Assembly (NCBI GenBank): GCA_016722525.1
Contig: JADKJB010000003.1
Span: 372,001-436,000, forward strand
Origin: Bacteroidota bacterium
GTDB taxonomy: Bacteria > Bacteroidota > Bacteroidia > AKYH767-A > OLB10
DNA: 64,000 bases
Direction: 5' to 3'
In this document: piece by piece, positions 38,094 to 48,299 of the stretch
How positions within the stretch are numbered: the first letter of the stretch is position 1
How the letters are laid out: each line of letters begins with the position of its first letter
The notes under the pieces: generated by a model
Told to the model about the DNA's origin: nothing
Seen by the model: only the letters and a program-made list of their open reading frames with translations
The model's database searches: none
Program-made: the position numbers and the translations under genes

Positions 38094-39140
38094 TTATTCA
38101 GGAAGCATCTTATAAAAATCAGTCTCCACAGAATACTTTTCAAACGCTGAATTCAGGAATTTGTTAAAAACTGTCAGATTGTGACCCGTTATCATTTTAG
38201 GATGAGAAATAAAGTGCATGTACTCATTCTTTTCCCAAAAACTACGATAAATGTTTAACTTCACGGAAGTGAGTAATTCTACAGAAATTCGTTCCCATAC
38301 GCTGTTGCTCAAATCACTGCCTTTAGAGGAAGCAGGGCTTTTGCCGACTACAATTCTCGAAGGTTGTCCTTCGCCTTTGTGAAAGGTATGTTCGCTAAAA
38401 AGCTTAAATAAGACCTTTATCCAAACTTTATTCAGAAAGGTTGTGAACGGTGAGATCTTGATGGAACTGATATTGTATTGAATAAAAGGCCCATTTTTAT
38501 CTTCCTTACAAACATCCTCATTGAAACGGTAAATGGATTTTTCAGGGGCATCCGAAAAATCGAATAACTGCGCATCGGTGAATTGATATATACCTCCTAA
38601 TACACTGAACTCATGTATAATACCATGTTTCTTAAAGAAGGGGAGAAAATCTGTAAAAGGTTGGATTCCCCAACCACCGGCACGATACGCATCTATTTTA
38701 TAATTGGGAAATTGAGGCAATAATATTTCTTGCAGCAAAAGAATGGAACCATCAAATACTTTAGAGCGATCAGGTTCAGATACGTTATGAAATCTATATT
38801 TTTCGATGTTGTTAAGGCGCCACTGATTAATTTCGGGCAGGTATTGAGCATCCAGCCAATGAGGGTGAATATGCGGAAAAACGTAATGCCCTTTTTGAAC
38901 AAGATTCCGCAATTGTGAAGCGATCGTTTCAAAATCAGTTCGACAAGCAGTGGTTGTTTGAGCTTGTTCTTTGAGTCGCAGTAAGTAGGTGGTGTCCACA
39001 AAGAAAATAGCATGGATGTTGTGCTTTCCCATCACATCAATGAGTTGATTGGTAGGATCAATCATACAATCGTTTATGGTTCCACTGCGATTGCCCAGAT
39101 AAAGTTCGTAATCGAAAGTAATGAGCAACTTTTTATGCAT
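38094..39140 (-). CDS. Polysaccharide deacetylase-like protein (NodB fold)
   Basis: A 348-residue protein with the NodB-type opening LLITFDYELYLGNRSG. The metal-binding aspartate motif is TFDYE, the histidine pair lies in HYVFPHIHPHWLDAQYLP, and AYRAGGWGIQPF follows, with a late FISHPKMITG. Family members de-N-acetylate polysaccharides, or remove acetyl groups from lipid-linked sugars; here no signal peptide is visible, suggesting cytoplasmic action. It is tucked between two glycosyltransferases of the operon. Confidence 0.75.
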   Translation of the reverse strand: MHKKLLITFDYELYLGNRSGTINDCMIDPTNQLIDVMGKHNIHAIFFVDTTYLLRLKEQAQTTTACRTDFETIASQLRNLVQKGHYVFPHIHPHWLDAQYLPEINQWRLNNIEKYRFHNVSEPDRSKVFDGSILLLQEILLPQFPNYKIDAYRAGGWGIQPFTDFLPFFKKHGIIHEFSVLGGIYQFTDAQLFDFSDAPEKSIYRFNEDVCKEDKNGPFIQYNISSIKISPFTTFLNKVWIKVLFKLFSEHTFHKGEGQPSRIVVGKSPASSKGSDLSNSVWERISVELLTSVKLNIYRSFWEKNEYMHFISHPKMITGHNLTVFNKFLNSAFEKYSVETDFYKMLPE

Positions 39141-39166
39141 ACACGAGTTTTATGTCTGAAAAACGA

Positions 39167-40381
39167 TTAAACAAGTTTTTTTATTCTATTGTTGATTGCT
39201 GAATAATAAACTTCTGTCATTTCCTCGGCAATACGATGCTCATTAAAATTGGTTTTGCAATAGGCACTAAGTGATTTTTGGTCATAACTGGCATAATTTA
39301 ACATCAGTTTTTCCATTGCAGCTGCAAAATCAAATAGCTCCTGTTTTTCGACTATTATTCCATGTTCAGGATGAATAAAATCGCGTGGGCCTCCGGAATC
39401 TGTTGTTACAACCGGTCTTCCGCATGCAAGGCTTTCAATTAACACTACACCAAAAGTTTCATATTGACTTGCAAGGACAAATGCATGGCATTTATCAAGC
39501 TCGTCTTTAACTTCATTTCGCCACAATTTTCCGGTGAATCGAATTTGCTTATCCAATCCAAGAAATCTCACATATTCTCTGAGTTCATCCTCTAAAGGAC
39601 CTTCACCACCAATAGTAAGATGGACATCAAGCTTTTTCTTAGTCAGAATATGGATAGCATCGACGATGAGTTTAATATTTTTTCGTGGAAGCAGAAATGA
39701 ATTAGTCATAAAATGAAAAGTTTCTCCGGGAGAATATGTTTTTATTTTAACATTTTCCAGAAAAATACTATTGATCAGATTATGAATTACCTGAAAAGTA
39801 TTTTCTTTCAAATGGAGCTGATTTTCGAGATCCTTACGGAAATTATGACTTACAATCAGAGCTTTGTCGGCATATTCATAAATTTCACGGGAGATTTCAA
39901 TATCAATTTTATTCGTAATATATCCCATCAGAAAAGCTGTGAGATGTTCGGTAATTACAAATGGGATTTTGTGAACCTTTGCAATATGGAAACCTGCAAT
40001 TCCTGCATGAAAAACAGAATGTGCATGGATGATGTCGGGTTGTCCAAAATTTTTAACATATTCTTCAAATACTACGTTCACTGATTTCCCGAATTGTTTA
40101 TAGCTCCATCTTCGCATTTTTGGAATGCCAGCATGAGCTTTAATATTGAACGTCGGAATATTTTTGTCCATGTAAAAATCAAGATGTTCCTTGTTGGAAC
40201 CTGAAAAAATTTCACCGGGAGGAGTATATTCCGGATAAATAATACCAACAAAATGTCCCTCTTTTTCCAAAGCACGAGCTTGCTCCTCGAAGAAAGTCCC
40301 TAAAACAGAAGTTTCAGGTGTTTTATACCAGGAGGGCATAATAAGAATATGCAACGGTTTATGGTTTGAAGGGTATTCCAT
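39167..40381 (-). CDS. Family 4 glycosyltransferase
   Basis: A 404-residue GT-B enzyme. The acceptor domain has ILIMPSWYKTPETSVLGTFF and DIIHAHSVFHAGIAGFHIA. The donor domain has HFMTNSFLLPRKNIKLIVDA, LTIGGEGPLEDELREYV and the E-x7-E motif in VLASQYETFGVVLIESLACG, followed by RPVVTTDSGGPRDFI. It is a textbook GT4 enzyme, probably using a UDP- or GDP-sugar. It lies between FemAB-like and deacetylase genes in the operon. Confidence 0.92.
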   Translation of the reverse strand: MEYPSNHKPLHILIMPSWYKTPETSVLGTFFEEQARALEKEGHFVGIIYPEYTPPGEIFSGSNKEHLDFYMDKNIPTFNIKAHAGIPKMRRWSYKQFGKSVNVVFEEYVKNFGQPDIIHAHSVFHAGIAGFHIAKVHKIPFVITEHLTAFLMGYITNKIDIEISREIYEYADKALIVSHNFRKDLENQLHLKENTFQVIHNLINSIFLENVKIKTYSPGETFHFMTNSFLLPRKNIKLIVDAIHILTKKKLDVHLTIGGEGPLEDELREYVRFLGLDKQIRFTGKLWRNEVKDELDKCHAFVLASQYETFGVVLIESLACGRPVVTTDSGGPRDFIHPEHGIIVEKQELFDFAAAMEKLMLNYASYDQKSLSAYCKTNFNEHRIAEEMTEVYYSAINNRIKKLV

Positions 40382-40468
40382 TAAGAAGGAGATTCCAGAA
40401 GAATCTTTGTTTTAAAGTTGATATTAGTAACTCTCTGGTAGACTTCCCGGGCGTCCAGAGGTGCAAAT

Positions 40469-41476
40469 TTAGTCCTTATTTACCTGATCGATGATATCCA
40501 CGATTTGATTTCTGCCAGATTTTATTTTGGAAATCAAATCGTAAGCTTTCGCTTTCAATGGCAGGATATCCTTTTTCCAAAGATACCCTTCTTTCAGATC
40601 TCCTCCAAATCCTTTTTTAAACCTAAAGATTCCATCTAAAGCCGGATTATTATTTTTTAATCGGACACCTACGAAGTCATATCGTTTCACATGCTTGTTT
40701 TTTAAATATTTCATCACCTCAAAGTTTAGCAACTTGGCGGCTCCGTATAATTTCGAATCGCCTTGAGTGCCAGCATGAGTAAGAAATGCTGAATATTTAG
40801 AATATAAAAGGAATATACCACTTACAGGCTCGTTATTATCGTACACTACAGCAGAGCATATGTGATCATCACCCATAAAATTAGAAACCGTTTTGAAATA
40901 CTCAAATTTATCCAAATGAAGTCCACCTTTTTTCATTGTACTTGAATAGGTTTTATAAAAGTCGGGCAAAGTTTCTTTTCCAATTTTTACAATAGCCCCA
41001 TTATTCACCGAATGCGCAACAGCCTTTTGGTATTTCGGATGAAATTTTTCGAGTAGTTGTTCTTCGGATTGATTTTCAAGGTCAACAATGTAAGTGCCGA
41101 ATTCGCAATATTCGGCTCCTTGTGGATATGCAGATAAAATTCCATAAGGGTGTGGTTGAACAAGCCTTTCAAAACTTTCATTTTTCTGAAGCATTTGAAT
41201 CAACCTGTTAAAAAATTCAGTTTGTTCATTTGAGCTTATCTCTTTGGCATCTCTAAAAGGAGCGAAGAGAATTTGAGCAGGTGAAAAAAATTTAACATTC
41301 AGTAAACGAATCGGCATATAAGCCTTCGAAACCTCATCGTAAACTATTTTAATTTTTTCATTAAAATAGTGCATGTGAAAGCGGGAGAATTCGGAAAGAA
41401 ATTGAAAAGGCCAGTCATCATTGATAACTCCGAGTAATACATGATCGGCAGGATTGGAGTGATCGAGTAACTTCAT
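40469..41476 (-). CDS. FemAB/GNAT-like acyltransferase
   Basis: A 335-residue cytoplasmic protein with the double GNAT-like fold of the FemAB family: FHPKYQKAVAHSVNNGAIV, then FYKTYSSTMKKGGLHLD, a beta-rich SAVVYDNNEPVSGIFLLY, and ending KHVKRYDFVGVRLKNNN. Such proteins in exopolysaccharide loci attach amino-acyl or other groups to sugars or lipid-linked intermediates. It is transcribed six bases after the wecB-like gene. Similar FemAB and deacetylase pairs occur in exosortase-linked polysaccharide loci, but no exosortase is seen here. The substrate is unknown. Confidence 0.75.
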   Translation of the reverse strand: MKLLDHSNPADHVLLGVINDDWPFQFLSEFSRFHMHYFNEKIKIVYDEVSKAYMPIRLLNVKFFSPAQILFAPFRDAKEISSNEQTEFFNRLIQMLQKNESFERLVQPHPYGILSAYPQGAEYCEFGTYIVDLENQSEEQLLEKFHPKYQKAVAHSVNNGAIVKIGKETLPDFYKTYSSTMKKGGLHLDKFEYFKTVSNFMGDDHICSAVVYDNNEPVSGIFLLYSKYSAFLTHAGTQGDSKLYGAAKLLNFEVMKYLKNKHVKRYDFVGVRLKNNNPALDGIFRFKKGFGGDLKEGYLWKKDILPLKAKAYDLISKIKSGRNQIVDIIDQVNKD

Positions 41477-41481
41477 TCCGA

Positions 41482-42611
41482 TTAAATGCTGTAAATACTT
41501 TTTTGATTCAATTCATCAGAGAACAGTACCATACATTTTTCAAGAATTCTTCGGGTTGAATCGCCATCCCAAAAAGGTGGAATTTCCCCTTTTTTATGCT
41601 TACCTGTCTTGATGAGTTCAATTTTTTCTTTCACTACAACAACATCAAATGGGACTAATTCATTGGTGCCAATAGTTATGGTAGAAGGTCTCTCTGTATT
41701 AGGCCTCAAGGTGAGACAAGGAATCCGTCGGAAAGTGGTCTCTTCTTGAATTCCACCACTATCAGTGATCACGAAATTGGAATCGGAAGTTAACTTTTGA
41801 AACTGAAATAATCTAAGGGCTCCGTAAGGATAAGTTTTTTGTTGGAAGTAATACGGTCTTTCATTCCAAAACTTTCCAATTTTGATGTGGTTCGAGGGTG
41901 AATTGGGAATACCAAATGCATGGATTCAGTAATAAAATCGATAATGTCGATGAGTTTAGACAACCCTTCTTTAAAATCAACTGTTGCCGGACGATGCATG
42001 GTCATAAGGGCATAGTTGTGTTTGGTAATTCCAGCTTATTTAAAAATGCTATCCTGTCTTATTTTATCTTCAAAAGCAACCAGGGTATCAATCATAGTGT
42101 TGCCAACAAGAGTAATCGCATCAGCAGGCTTTTTTTCATTCAGCAGATTATCGATTCCACTTTGTTCTGTAACGAAAAAATAATCGGTGATTTCGTCCGT
42201 GAGTAATCTGTTAATTTCTTCAGGCATGGATCGATCATTACTTCTAAGACCGCTTTCGATGTGAGCGAGTTTAACTCCCATTTTGTTAGCAGTAATAGCA
42301 GCTGCAAAAGTGGAGTTCACATCGCCTACCACCATCATTAATGAAGGGGCAAATTCCTTTACTACTTTTTCGATACGAAGCATAATTTCTGCCATTTGAG
42401 TATTGGCTGAATCGGCTGGTATGTTGAGAAAATAGTCAGGTGTTAGTTCAAATTGCCTAAAAAACACATCAGCCATTTTGTCATCATAATGTTGGCCGGT
42501 GTGCACTATTTTAATATCGAATGGATTCCCCAGTTGCTCATTTACTTTTTTGAACTGGGTAACTTTAATGAAATTGGGACGTGTGCCCACCACTATTAAT
42601 ATTTTGCACAT
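41482..42611 (-). CDS. wecB: Non-hydrolysing UDP-N-acetylglucosamine 2-epimerase (several frame breaks)
   Basis: WecB interconverts UDP-GlcNAc and UDP-ManNAc. The N-terminal domain has ILIVVGTRPNFIKV and IVHTGQHYDDKMADVFF, then LAHIESGLRSNDRSMPEE and NRLLTDEITDYFFVTE. The second domain has LMTMHRPATVD, and the UDP-binding FVITDSGGIQEETTF and RPNTERPSTITIGTN. An in-frame TAA at 42036-42038 sits between compensating indels (repaired reading DSILNKLGITKHNYA), and one more base near 41802 is needed for YFSFQKLTSDSN. With repair the protein is about 376 residues, the family's usual length. It provides a ManNAc-type precursor for the operon. Confidence 0.88.
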
Positions 42612-42733
42612 GCAAGCAGTGTTTAAATGGTAAAATTATCAATTATAAATAAAATTCTATGATAAGTGTATACGGAAAAGACATTAAAAATGTTTTGGCT
42701 ACCCTGCATTTTTAATAAAAAAAAGCACTTCTT

Positions 42734-43864
42734 TTATTTCAGAGAGTCTTGCATCATCACTGCTTCAATGAAATACCTAACTGCCCAGCTGGGAATTTCG
42801 TAGGAGCTATAATTGCCACTAATAGGCCATGAGCCTGATATGCCGCCATCTATGAAGGATATTTTAGACATCATCTGCTTGCTTTTCACATAATCGGTGA
42901 GTAAATCAGCTTTAATTTTCAAGTCAGTGTTTCCCGTTAATGATGCTAATTTATAGGCATTGATTGCTAAAAGGCAATTTCCCGGGAGGCATGAAAAACT
43001 GGAGGAGGATTGGAAATCCTCGTCGATTTCACCCACCAGAAAACCGGTTTTATTGACCATGTTTAAAACTGGGACTAACCCATTAAAAGCAGCATTTTTC
43101 CAATTTTCGTTACCGGTAAGAATTCCGGCCTCCAGAATTCCTGCAATAGCGTAAGCAATTGTTATGGTATAAGCAGAGGAGCTGGAATCAAACCCATTCC
43201 CACTAAAATAGCCATTTGGCCTTTGAAGACTTAAAGCGAACAGGATATTTTTTTCTCCTGCTTCATAATATTTTTTTTCTCCGGTTATGGCAGCCAGTCG
43301 GATCAATGCTGCACCAGCTAAAGTGTTGGAACTGAGTTGATGATAGGTGAATTGGCGCCAACTTCCATCATTTGATTGAATTTTTAGGAGCCAATCGGCA
43401 CTGCTTATGCACGCTTCAATCAGATCAGAACCACCTCGGGCGTTATGGTAATCCAATAAACTATGAATGATCATTCCATTATTAAAAACTCTTGGGGCCT
43501 GATTCATATAATCACCATATGAAGCAGGGAAAGTCCCATCTCTCCGCTGCGTTCTGATCACCCAATTCACCAATTCACGAGTGAGTTCTGGAACATTGAT
43601 TTCCTGCTGGTATATTTCAGGATAAAATTGTTTGATTCTGGTGAGCACAGGAACCCAATTGGCCGTCGACATAGGATAGGCCTGTGTAAGTTGATGTGTC
43701 ATCATGGAATATTTGGCGGCAGCTCCACCATCTGGTAAAAGGCTTGCTTTGAACCATTTTAATGCGGAACCAATATGTTCTGAAGAGGAAGATTTTGTAT
43801 CAGCAGATTTTTCTGAGTAGTCAAAAAACCTATACTTAATCTGGGTCAGAATTTTTTCCAGCAT
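42734..43864 (-). CDS. Alpha/alpha-toroid protein of the polysaccharide operon, function unknown
   Basis: A 376-residue soluble protein built of repeated helix pairs with the glycine- and aromatic-rich turns of alpha/alpha toroids: ELVNWVIRTQRRDGTFPASY, SADWLLKIQSNDGSWRQFTY, NILFALSLQRPNGYFSGNGF, and a terminal SWAVRYFIEAVMMQ. Such folds occur in polysaccharide lyases, GlcA C5-epimerases, GH88/105-like hydrolases and prenyltransferases. The QRPNG and QSNDGSW turns resemble the lyase/epimerase type. No signal peptide is present. It lies between the ABC exporter and wecB, so action on a sugar intermediate is likely but unproven. Confidence 0.65.
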   Translation of the reverse strand: MLEKILTQIKYRFFDYSEKSADTKSSSSEHIGSALKWFKASLLPDGGAAAKYSMMTHQLTQAYPMSTANWVPVLTRIKQFYPEIYQQEINVPELTRELVNWVIRTQRRDGTFPASYGDYMNQAPRVFNNGMIIHSLLDYHNARGGSDLIEACISSADWLLKIQSNDGSWRQFTYHQLSSNTLAGAALIRLAAITGEKKYYEAGEKNILFALSLQRPNGYFSGNGFDSSSSAYTITIAYAIAGILEAGILTGNENWKNAAFNGLVPVLNMVNKTGFLVGEIDEDFQSSSSFSCLPGNCLLAINAYKLASLTGNTDLKIKADLLTDYVKSKQMMSKISFIDGGISGSWPISGNYSSYEIPSWAVRYFIEAVMMQDSLK

Positions 43865-43881
43865 GGTTTTTAGAGAAGAAG

Positions 43882-45672
43882 TTAAATAACTTTGGATACG
43901 AGATCCTGATAGGTGTGAATACCTGAAATAGCTCCGTTTTTTAATTCATAAATACGGTCACAATTACGAAGCGTGGTGATACGATGCGCAATAATAAAAA
44001 TTGTTTTATTGGTTTCCGATAAGGCATCAATGGATTCGGTTACCTAGTTTTCGGTTTTGTTATCTAAAGCACTTGTAGCTTCATCAAAAATTAGAATTTC
44101 GGCATTTCTGTAAAGCGAACGAGCAATTCCAATGCGCTGTCGTTGTCCACCTGAAAGATTGCTTCCTTTTTCACCAATCTGACTTTCTATCCCTTCAGGA
44201 AGACTGTCTACTAATTGATCGAGAGATGACTGAATAATTGCTTTTCGCAACATCTCTTCATTTACTTCAGAATCACCTAAAGTAATGTTATCTTTTATAG
44301 TGCCGTCGATCAGGAAAATATCTTGTTTTACGTAGCCAATGAGACTTCTCCAGGAGGAAGTATGTTTTTTTTCTAAAGGCACACCATCAACAAGTATATT
44401 TCCTGAATTCTCCTCGTAAAAACGTAATAGAATATTCATGATTGTGGTTTTTCCTGAACCGGATGAACCAACAAAACCAACCTTTTCACCCTTTTTGACT
44501 TCGAAATTCAGATCTTCGAAAATGTGCTTATTTGATTTTGGAAAACTAAAAGCTATATTTTTAAATGTAATTGTGTCTTTGAAATGAATAGGTACTTGAG
44601 GCACTTTAGCCGCGTTAACATTTACCAACTGCTCATAAATATCAAGATTGTGAATGGAAACCTGATTTTTATGGATGTAAACAAAAGCATTCAGAATCCG
44701 GTTCATGGAGGGCATTAAGCGGTAGGCTGCTGCTGCAAAAGCACCTACCATAATCACTACATTTTCTTTGCCGTCGGATAGAAACAATGCATAAATAAAA
44801 ATGAGAATAATACCCATTAATGCAATTACTTCATTGGTGCGAAGAGGAATTTGGCCAATCAAAGTGGCACTTTGTTGAAGCTCCTGATAACTCTTGAGGT
44901 GCTTCAAATAACGTGCTTTATACTTTTCCTCTTTACCGGCAAGTTTTATATCCACATAACCATTTATGGCCTCGGTTAAGGTACTCAAAGCATAGGGGAA
45001 AACATTGTCAATGCCGATTCCAATGCTTGCACCTTTTTTTCTAAGGGCGATGTATACAAAATAAGTGGCAGGGCCCATGGTAATAATCATAAACCCAAAA
45101 AGAAATAAATTGTAGTAAGCGATACTGCCAATGACAAGAAGGACTATGAAGGCTTCCGACATGAGCATTGTAAGCGGGTTAATAATCCAATGCACATAAG
45201 TAGTTGGATTATAAAACACATTTCTCATTATAACCGATGATTTTATGGCACTGTAATCGAGAAAATCAAGTAAATAATATTTAGTGAACTGATTGCGGGT
45301 TATATGTACGGCAATATCTGAAGCCATCCTCGACTGTACCCAGTTCACAAAAATGCCAAACAATGTTTTGAAGATAAAATAGCTGAGTAAACAAACAATA
45401 AGAAATACAATGAAATTTTTTTCAGATTCGAAAGCAAAATAATTGTAAATCCCAGAAAGGTATTGGTTTGTTTGAATGCCTGCCATGTCGGTACCTGCAC
45501 TTACAAGAGGCAACACTGCGGCAAGTCCAATTACATCGAAAATGGCAGATAAAAAAACAAGCACAATTAAGCCCATTATTCTTGTTTTTTGGGCAGGATT
45601 AGTATGCTTTATAACGCTTTTAATAGCGTTTATGATGCTATTTCCTTTGTGTTCAAAATTTTCTTCACTCAT
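43882..45672 (-). CDS. ABC exporter, MsbA/PglK-like half transporter (internal amber stop)
   Basis: A membrane domain of about six helices (residues 30-330) is fused to an ATPase domain: Walker A VGSSGSGKTTIMNIL, signature NLSGGQRQRIGIARSL, Walker B LIFDEATSALD. An in-frame TAG at 44044-44046 follows DNKTEN. The same frame continues as VTESIDALSETNKTIFIIA with the H-loop HRITTL, and stops at 43882, so only the last 54 residues are cut off by the TAG. The H-loop histidine would be lost. The full length is about 596 residues. In this operon it is a good candidate for the flippase of lipid-linked repeat units, like PglK, since no Wzx is present. Confidence 0.85.
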
Positions 45673-45715
45673 TTCTATGGAAACACCTAAATTAAATTAA
45701 AACTCAAAGAAAAGG

Positions 45716-48026
45716 TTATTTATAATAACCACCACCATATCCGGCAGGGATATTTTTAATATTCACATTATTTAACAAGAAAGTAAGGTGTTTGATATCA
45801 TTTTTCTCAACAATGGTATGGGCGATGTCAACAAAGTCCTTTTTAGAGAATCCGGCCTTTAGAATATAAATGTTGAGGTCAGAAAACTTCATTAACGATA
45901 GCGCATCAGAAAGGAGGCCTACAGGCGGAGTATCCAGAATTACATAGTCATACATGGTTTTCAGCTCTTTAATCAGCTCTTCAACCATTGGATCTACAAT
46001 CAATTCTGAAGCATTTGGGGTGCGGGGGCCGGTAAGAATGACCTGAAGATTTTCGATAGGGGTTTCTTTTATTATTTCACTTAATCGAGCTTTACCAACC
46101 AGGTAAGAGGTAACTCCAATATCATTTTTTAAGTTGAAAGCATTGGCTTGCTTTGGTTTATGAAGATCGAAATCGACCAAAACCACCTTTTTCTTGGTTT
46201 TTGCCAGAATGGTACCGGTATTAATGGCATTAAAGGTTTTTCCTTCACCGGCCACCGAAGAAGTGAATAGCACCACTTTACTGGTTGCTTTAGGGCTGAA
46301 GTAGGAAAGATTTGTACGTACCACCCGATACGCTTCACTGGTAAGGGATTGTGGGAATTTATCTACAACCAGGTAATCCTCTTTAGCTTCTTTGCTTTTC
46401 CCGATAACTCCAATAACAGGTAAAGTGGTCAATTCAGATAAATCGTCCTTGGTTAGGATATAATTATAGAATATACTTTTCAGGAAAATCACTAAGAAAG
46501 CCAATGCCATTCCAATTCCAAAGCCGGTTAATAGAATTTTTTCTTTAATCGGTTTTTCAAGTCCTGTAGTTATTGCCGGTTCCAGAATTACCTTGTCAGC
46601 AACAATACCTGCCTTTTCAATAACGGTTTGAGCTCTGGTTTCGAGCAAAAACAGGTATATTTTTTCATTAATTTCAACTTTCCTGTTAATGTTCACCAAT
46701 CCTCTCATGGTAGAGGGCATTTGATTCATGGCGCCCTGAAATTGGCCCTAATTGGGAGGAAAGGGAGTTTATTTTTACCACCAGATTCCGTCGCATATTC
46801 ATAACTCCTGAAATCAGATTTTGACGAGCAATGGAAATTTGAGCATCTATTTCTTTAACAACAGGCGAGTTGGGTGTGTTGCTGAAAAGTAAATTGGTTT
46901 TTCTTTGCTGCAAAGCACTTAATTCTACAAATGCCGCTCCTTGTGAAGGGTCGGGGGAATCACCCATCATAGAAGGAGAGAAGGAAGTTGCATCTGAGCC
47001 GGAGGTGAGTTGTTCATATAAATAATCAACAGATCGCAATTGCATCGTCAATCGAGCCTGTTCATTTTCAAATCCAACCTTTTGCTGAAGCAAAACTCCT
47101 TGTTCATTTTCAGGATTCATAGTGGTTTTTTGACGCTGAAACTGCTCTAGGTTCGATTCCACACCATTCAAAATATCTTCAATATCTTTCAACTGGCTAT
47201 CAATAAAAGAAAGCGTGTTTTCATTAATTTCTTTCTGTACCGAAACCGAATTAGCAATGTATGTCTCGGTTAAAGTTTTAATAAAATTTACCGCTTTTTC
47301 AGGTACCTGATCCTCAATGAACAAATTGATAACCGTTGCTTCTGCATCCATGGAAAGTTGTATTCCTTGTTGGTACCTTTTAACAAGTGAATTTCTTTCA
47401 TTAAAACGGAAAAGATATTTTGTTTCATTAATACTGGTGACCGATTTTTTATTGATAATGGTTGTATCGTTAGTTATGATCAGTGAAAACTTGTCATTGA
47501 CAACCGGCTCACCAAATTTATGTACACCAGAATATTTTTTTCCTTCAATGTTGATGTTTAGTCGATACTTTTCGGCACTCACCACAGTTAAGTAAAAGGG
47601 AACTCCATAATAAGTCCAGTCAATTATTTTGCCATCTACCAAAAATGGTCTACCCTGATAAATTTCACCTGTTTTTAGTCGTCCTTCAATAAAATAGGAA
47701 ACATCAAGGTTGAGTTTACTCACTACTTCGTTGATTAGGCTGGAAGAAGAAAGTACTTCAATTTCGTTGGCAATTTCGTCTTTGGATGGTCCTCCACCGG
47801 CTAATGAAGCGCTGAGGGCATCAGTAATGGCATTTTTCTGCGGCTTTATAAGCACTTTGGCAGAAGCACCATAAAAATTAGTTGCCCTGTACAAATAGAA
47901 AACCGAAGCTCCAATACTTAATCCCAGGAAAAGTACGAACCAATACCAATTTTTTGCAATCAAAACGAATGTTTTTTTAACATCTTTTTGATCAATTATT
48001 GAAGTATTTGAAGTTGGCTTACTCAT
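45716..48026 (-). CDS. wzc: Wzc/GumC-type polysaccharide co-polymerase and tyrosine autokinase (frame break)
   Basis: This is the first gene of the operon. The N-terminus has a transmembrane helix (FVLIAKNWYWFVLFLGLSIG), a Wzz-type periplasmic domain with a long coiled-coil stretch, a second membrane helix near residue 540 (TGFGIGMALAFLVIFLKSIF), and a BY-kinase domain. The kinase has Walker A SVAGEGKTFNA, Walker A' VVLVDFDLHKPKQ and Walker B YVILDTPPVGLL. The C-terminus is a short tyrosine cluster (AGYGGGYYK). The frame breaks near 46745, where two open frames overlap. The repaired length is about 770 residues. It controls chain length and export, and the kinase cycle usually regulates assembly. 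Confidence 0.9.
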
Positions 48027-48299
48027 AAATTATATTGATTGTGTTGTAAAGAGAAAGGTTTATACTAATTTGAGAAAATAAAGTTATCGTATTCCGATCT
48101 AAATTAGTGATGTAAGCATCGATAATTTTTTACTTAGTTTTGCACAAAATTAACAATTTCCTGTTAAAGGAAATTCTAAGTTTAGACTTCGCTTCAAAAT
48201 CCAATAGAAATAGATAGGTAATTGCAACTTAATCGAGCTAATAAACGTTAAGCGGGAATAATTATTGACATTAATACAAAAATTTCCAAACTTCATTTG
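48027..48299. other. Divergent intergenic region between wzc and gmd
   Basis: This 273-bp AT-rich gap should hold the promoters of the polysaccharide operon (minus) and of gmd-fcl (plus). A plus-strand TAGTTTTG (48135-48142) fits TAnnTTTG and would leave a leader of about 150 bases before gmd. On the minus strand only TAACTTTA, near 48082, is similar. Neither has a TTTG at the -33 distance. No hairpin or RNA gene is evident. Confidence 0.45.

Noticed and set aside
42003..42038. Separate small gene starting at 42005 within wecB
   Set aside because: It continues the same epimerase domain structure in the same frame after one stop, so it is the second part of wecB.
47148..47162. A tRNA T-loop-like word GGTTCGATTCC
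   Set aside because: It lies inside the wzc coding frame, and no acceptor stem, anticodon arm or D-arm surrounds it.
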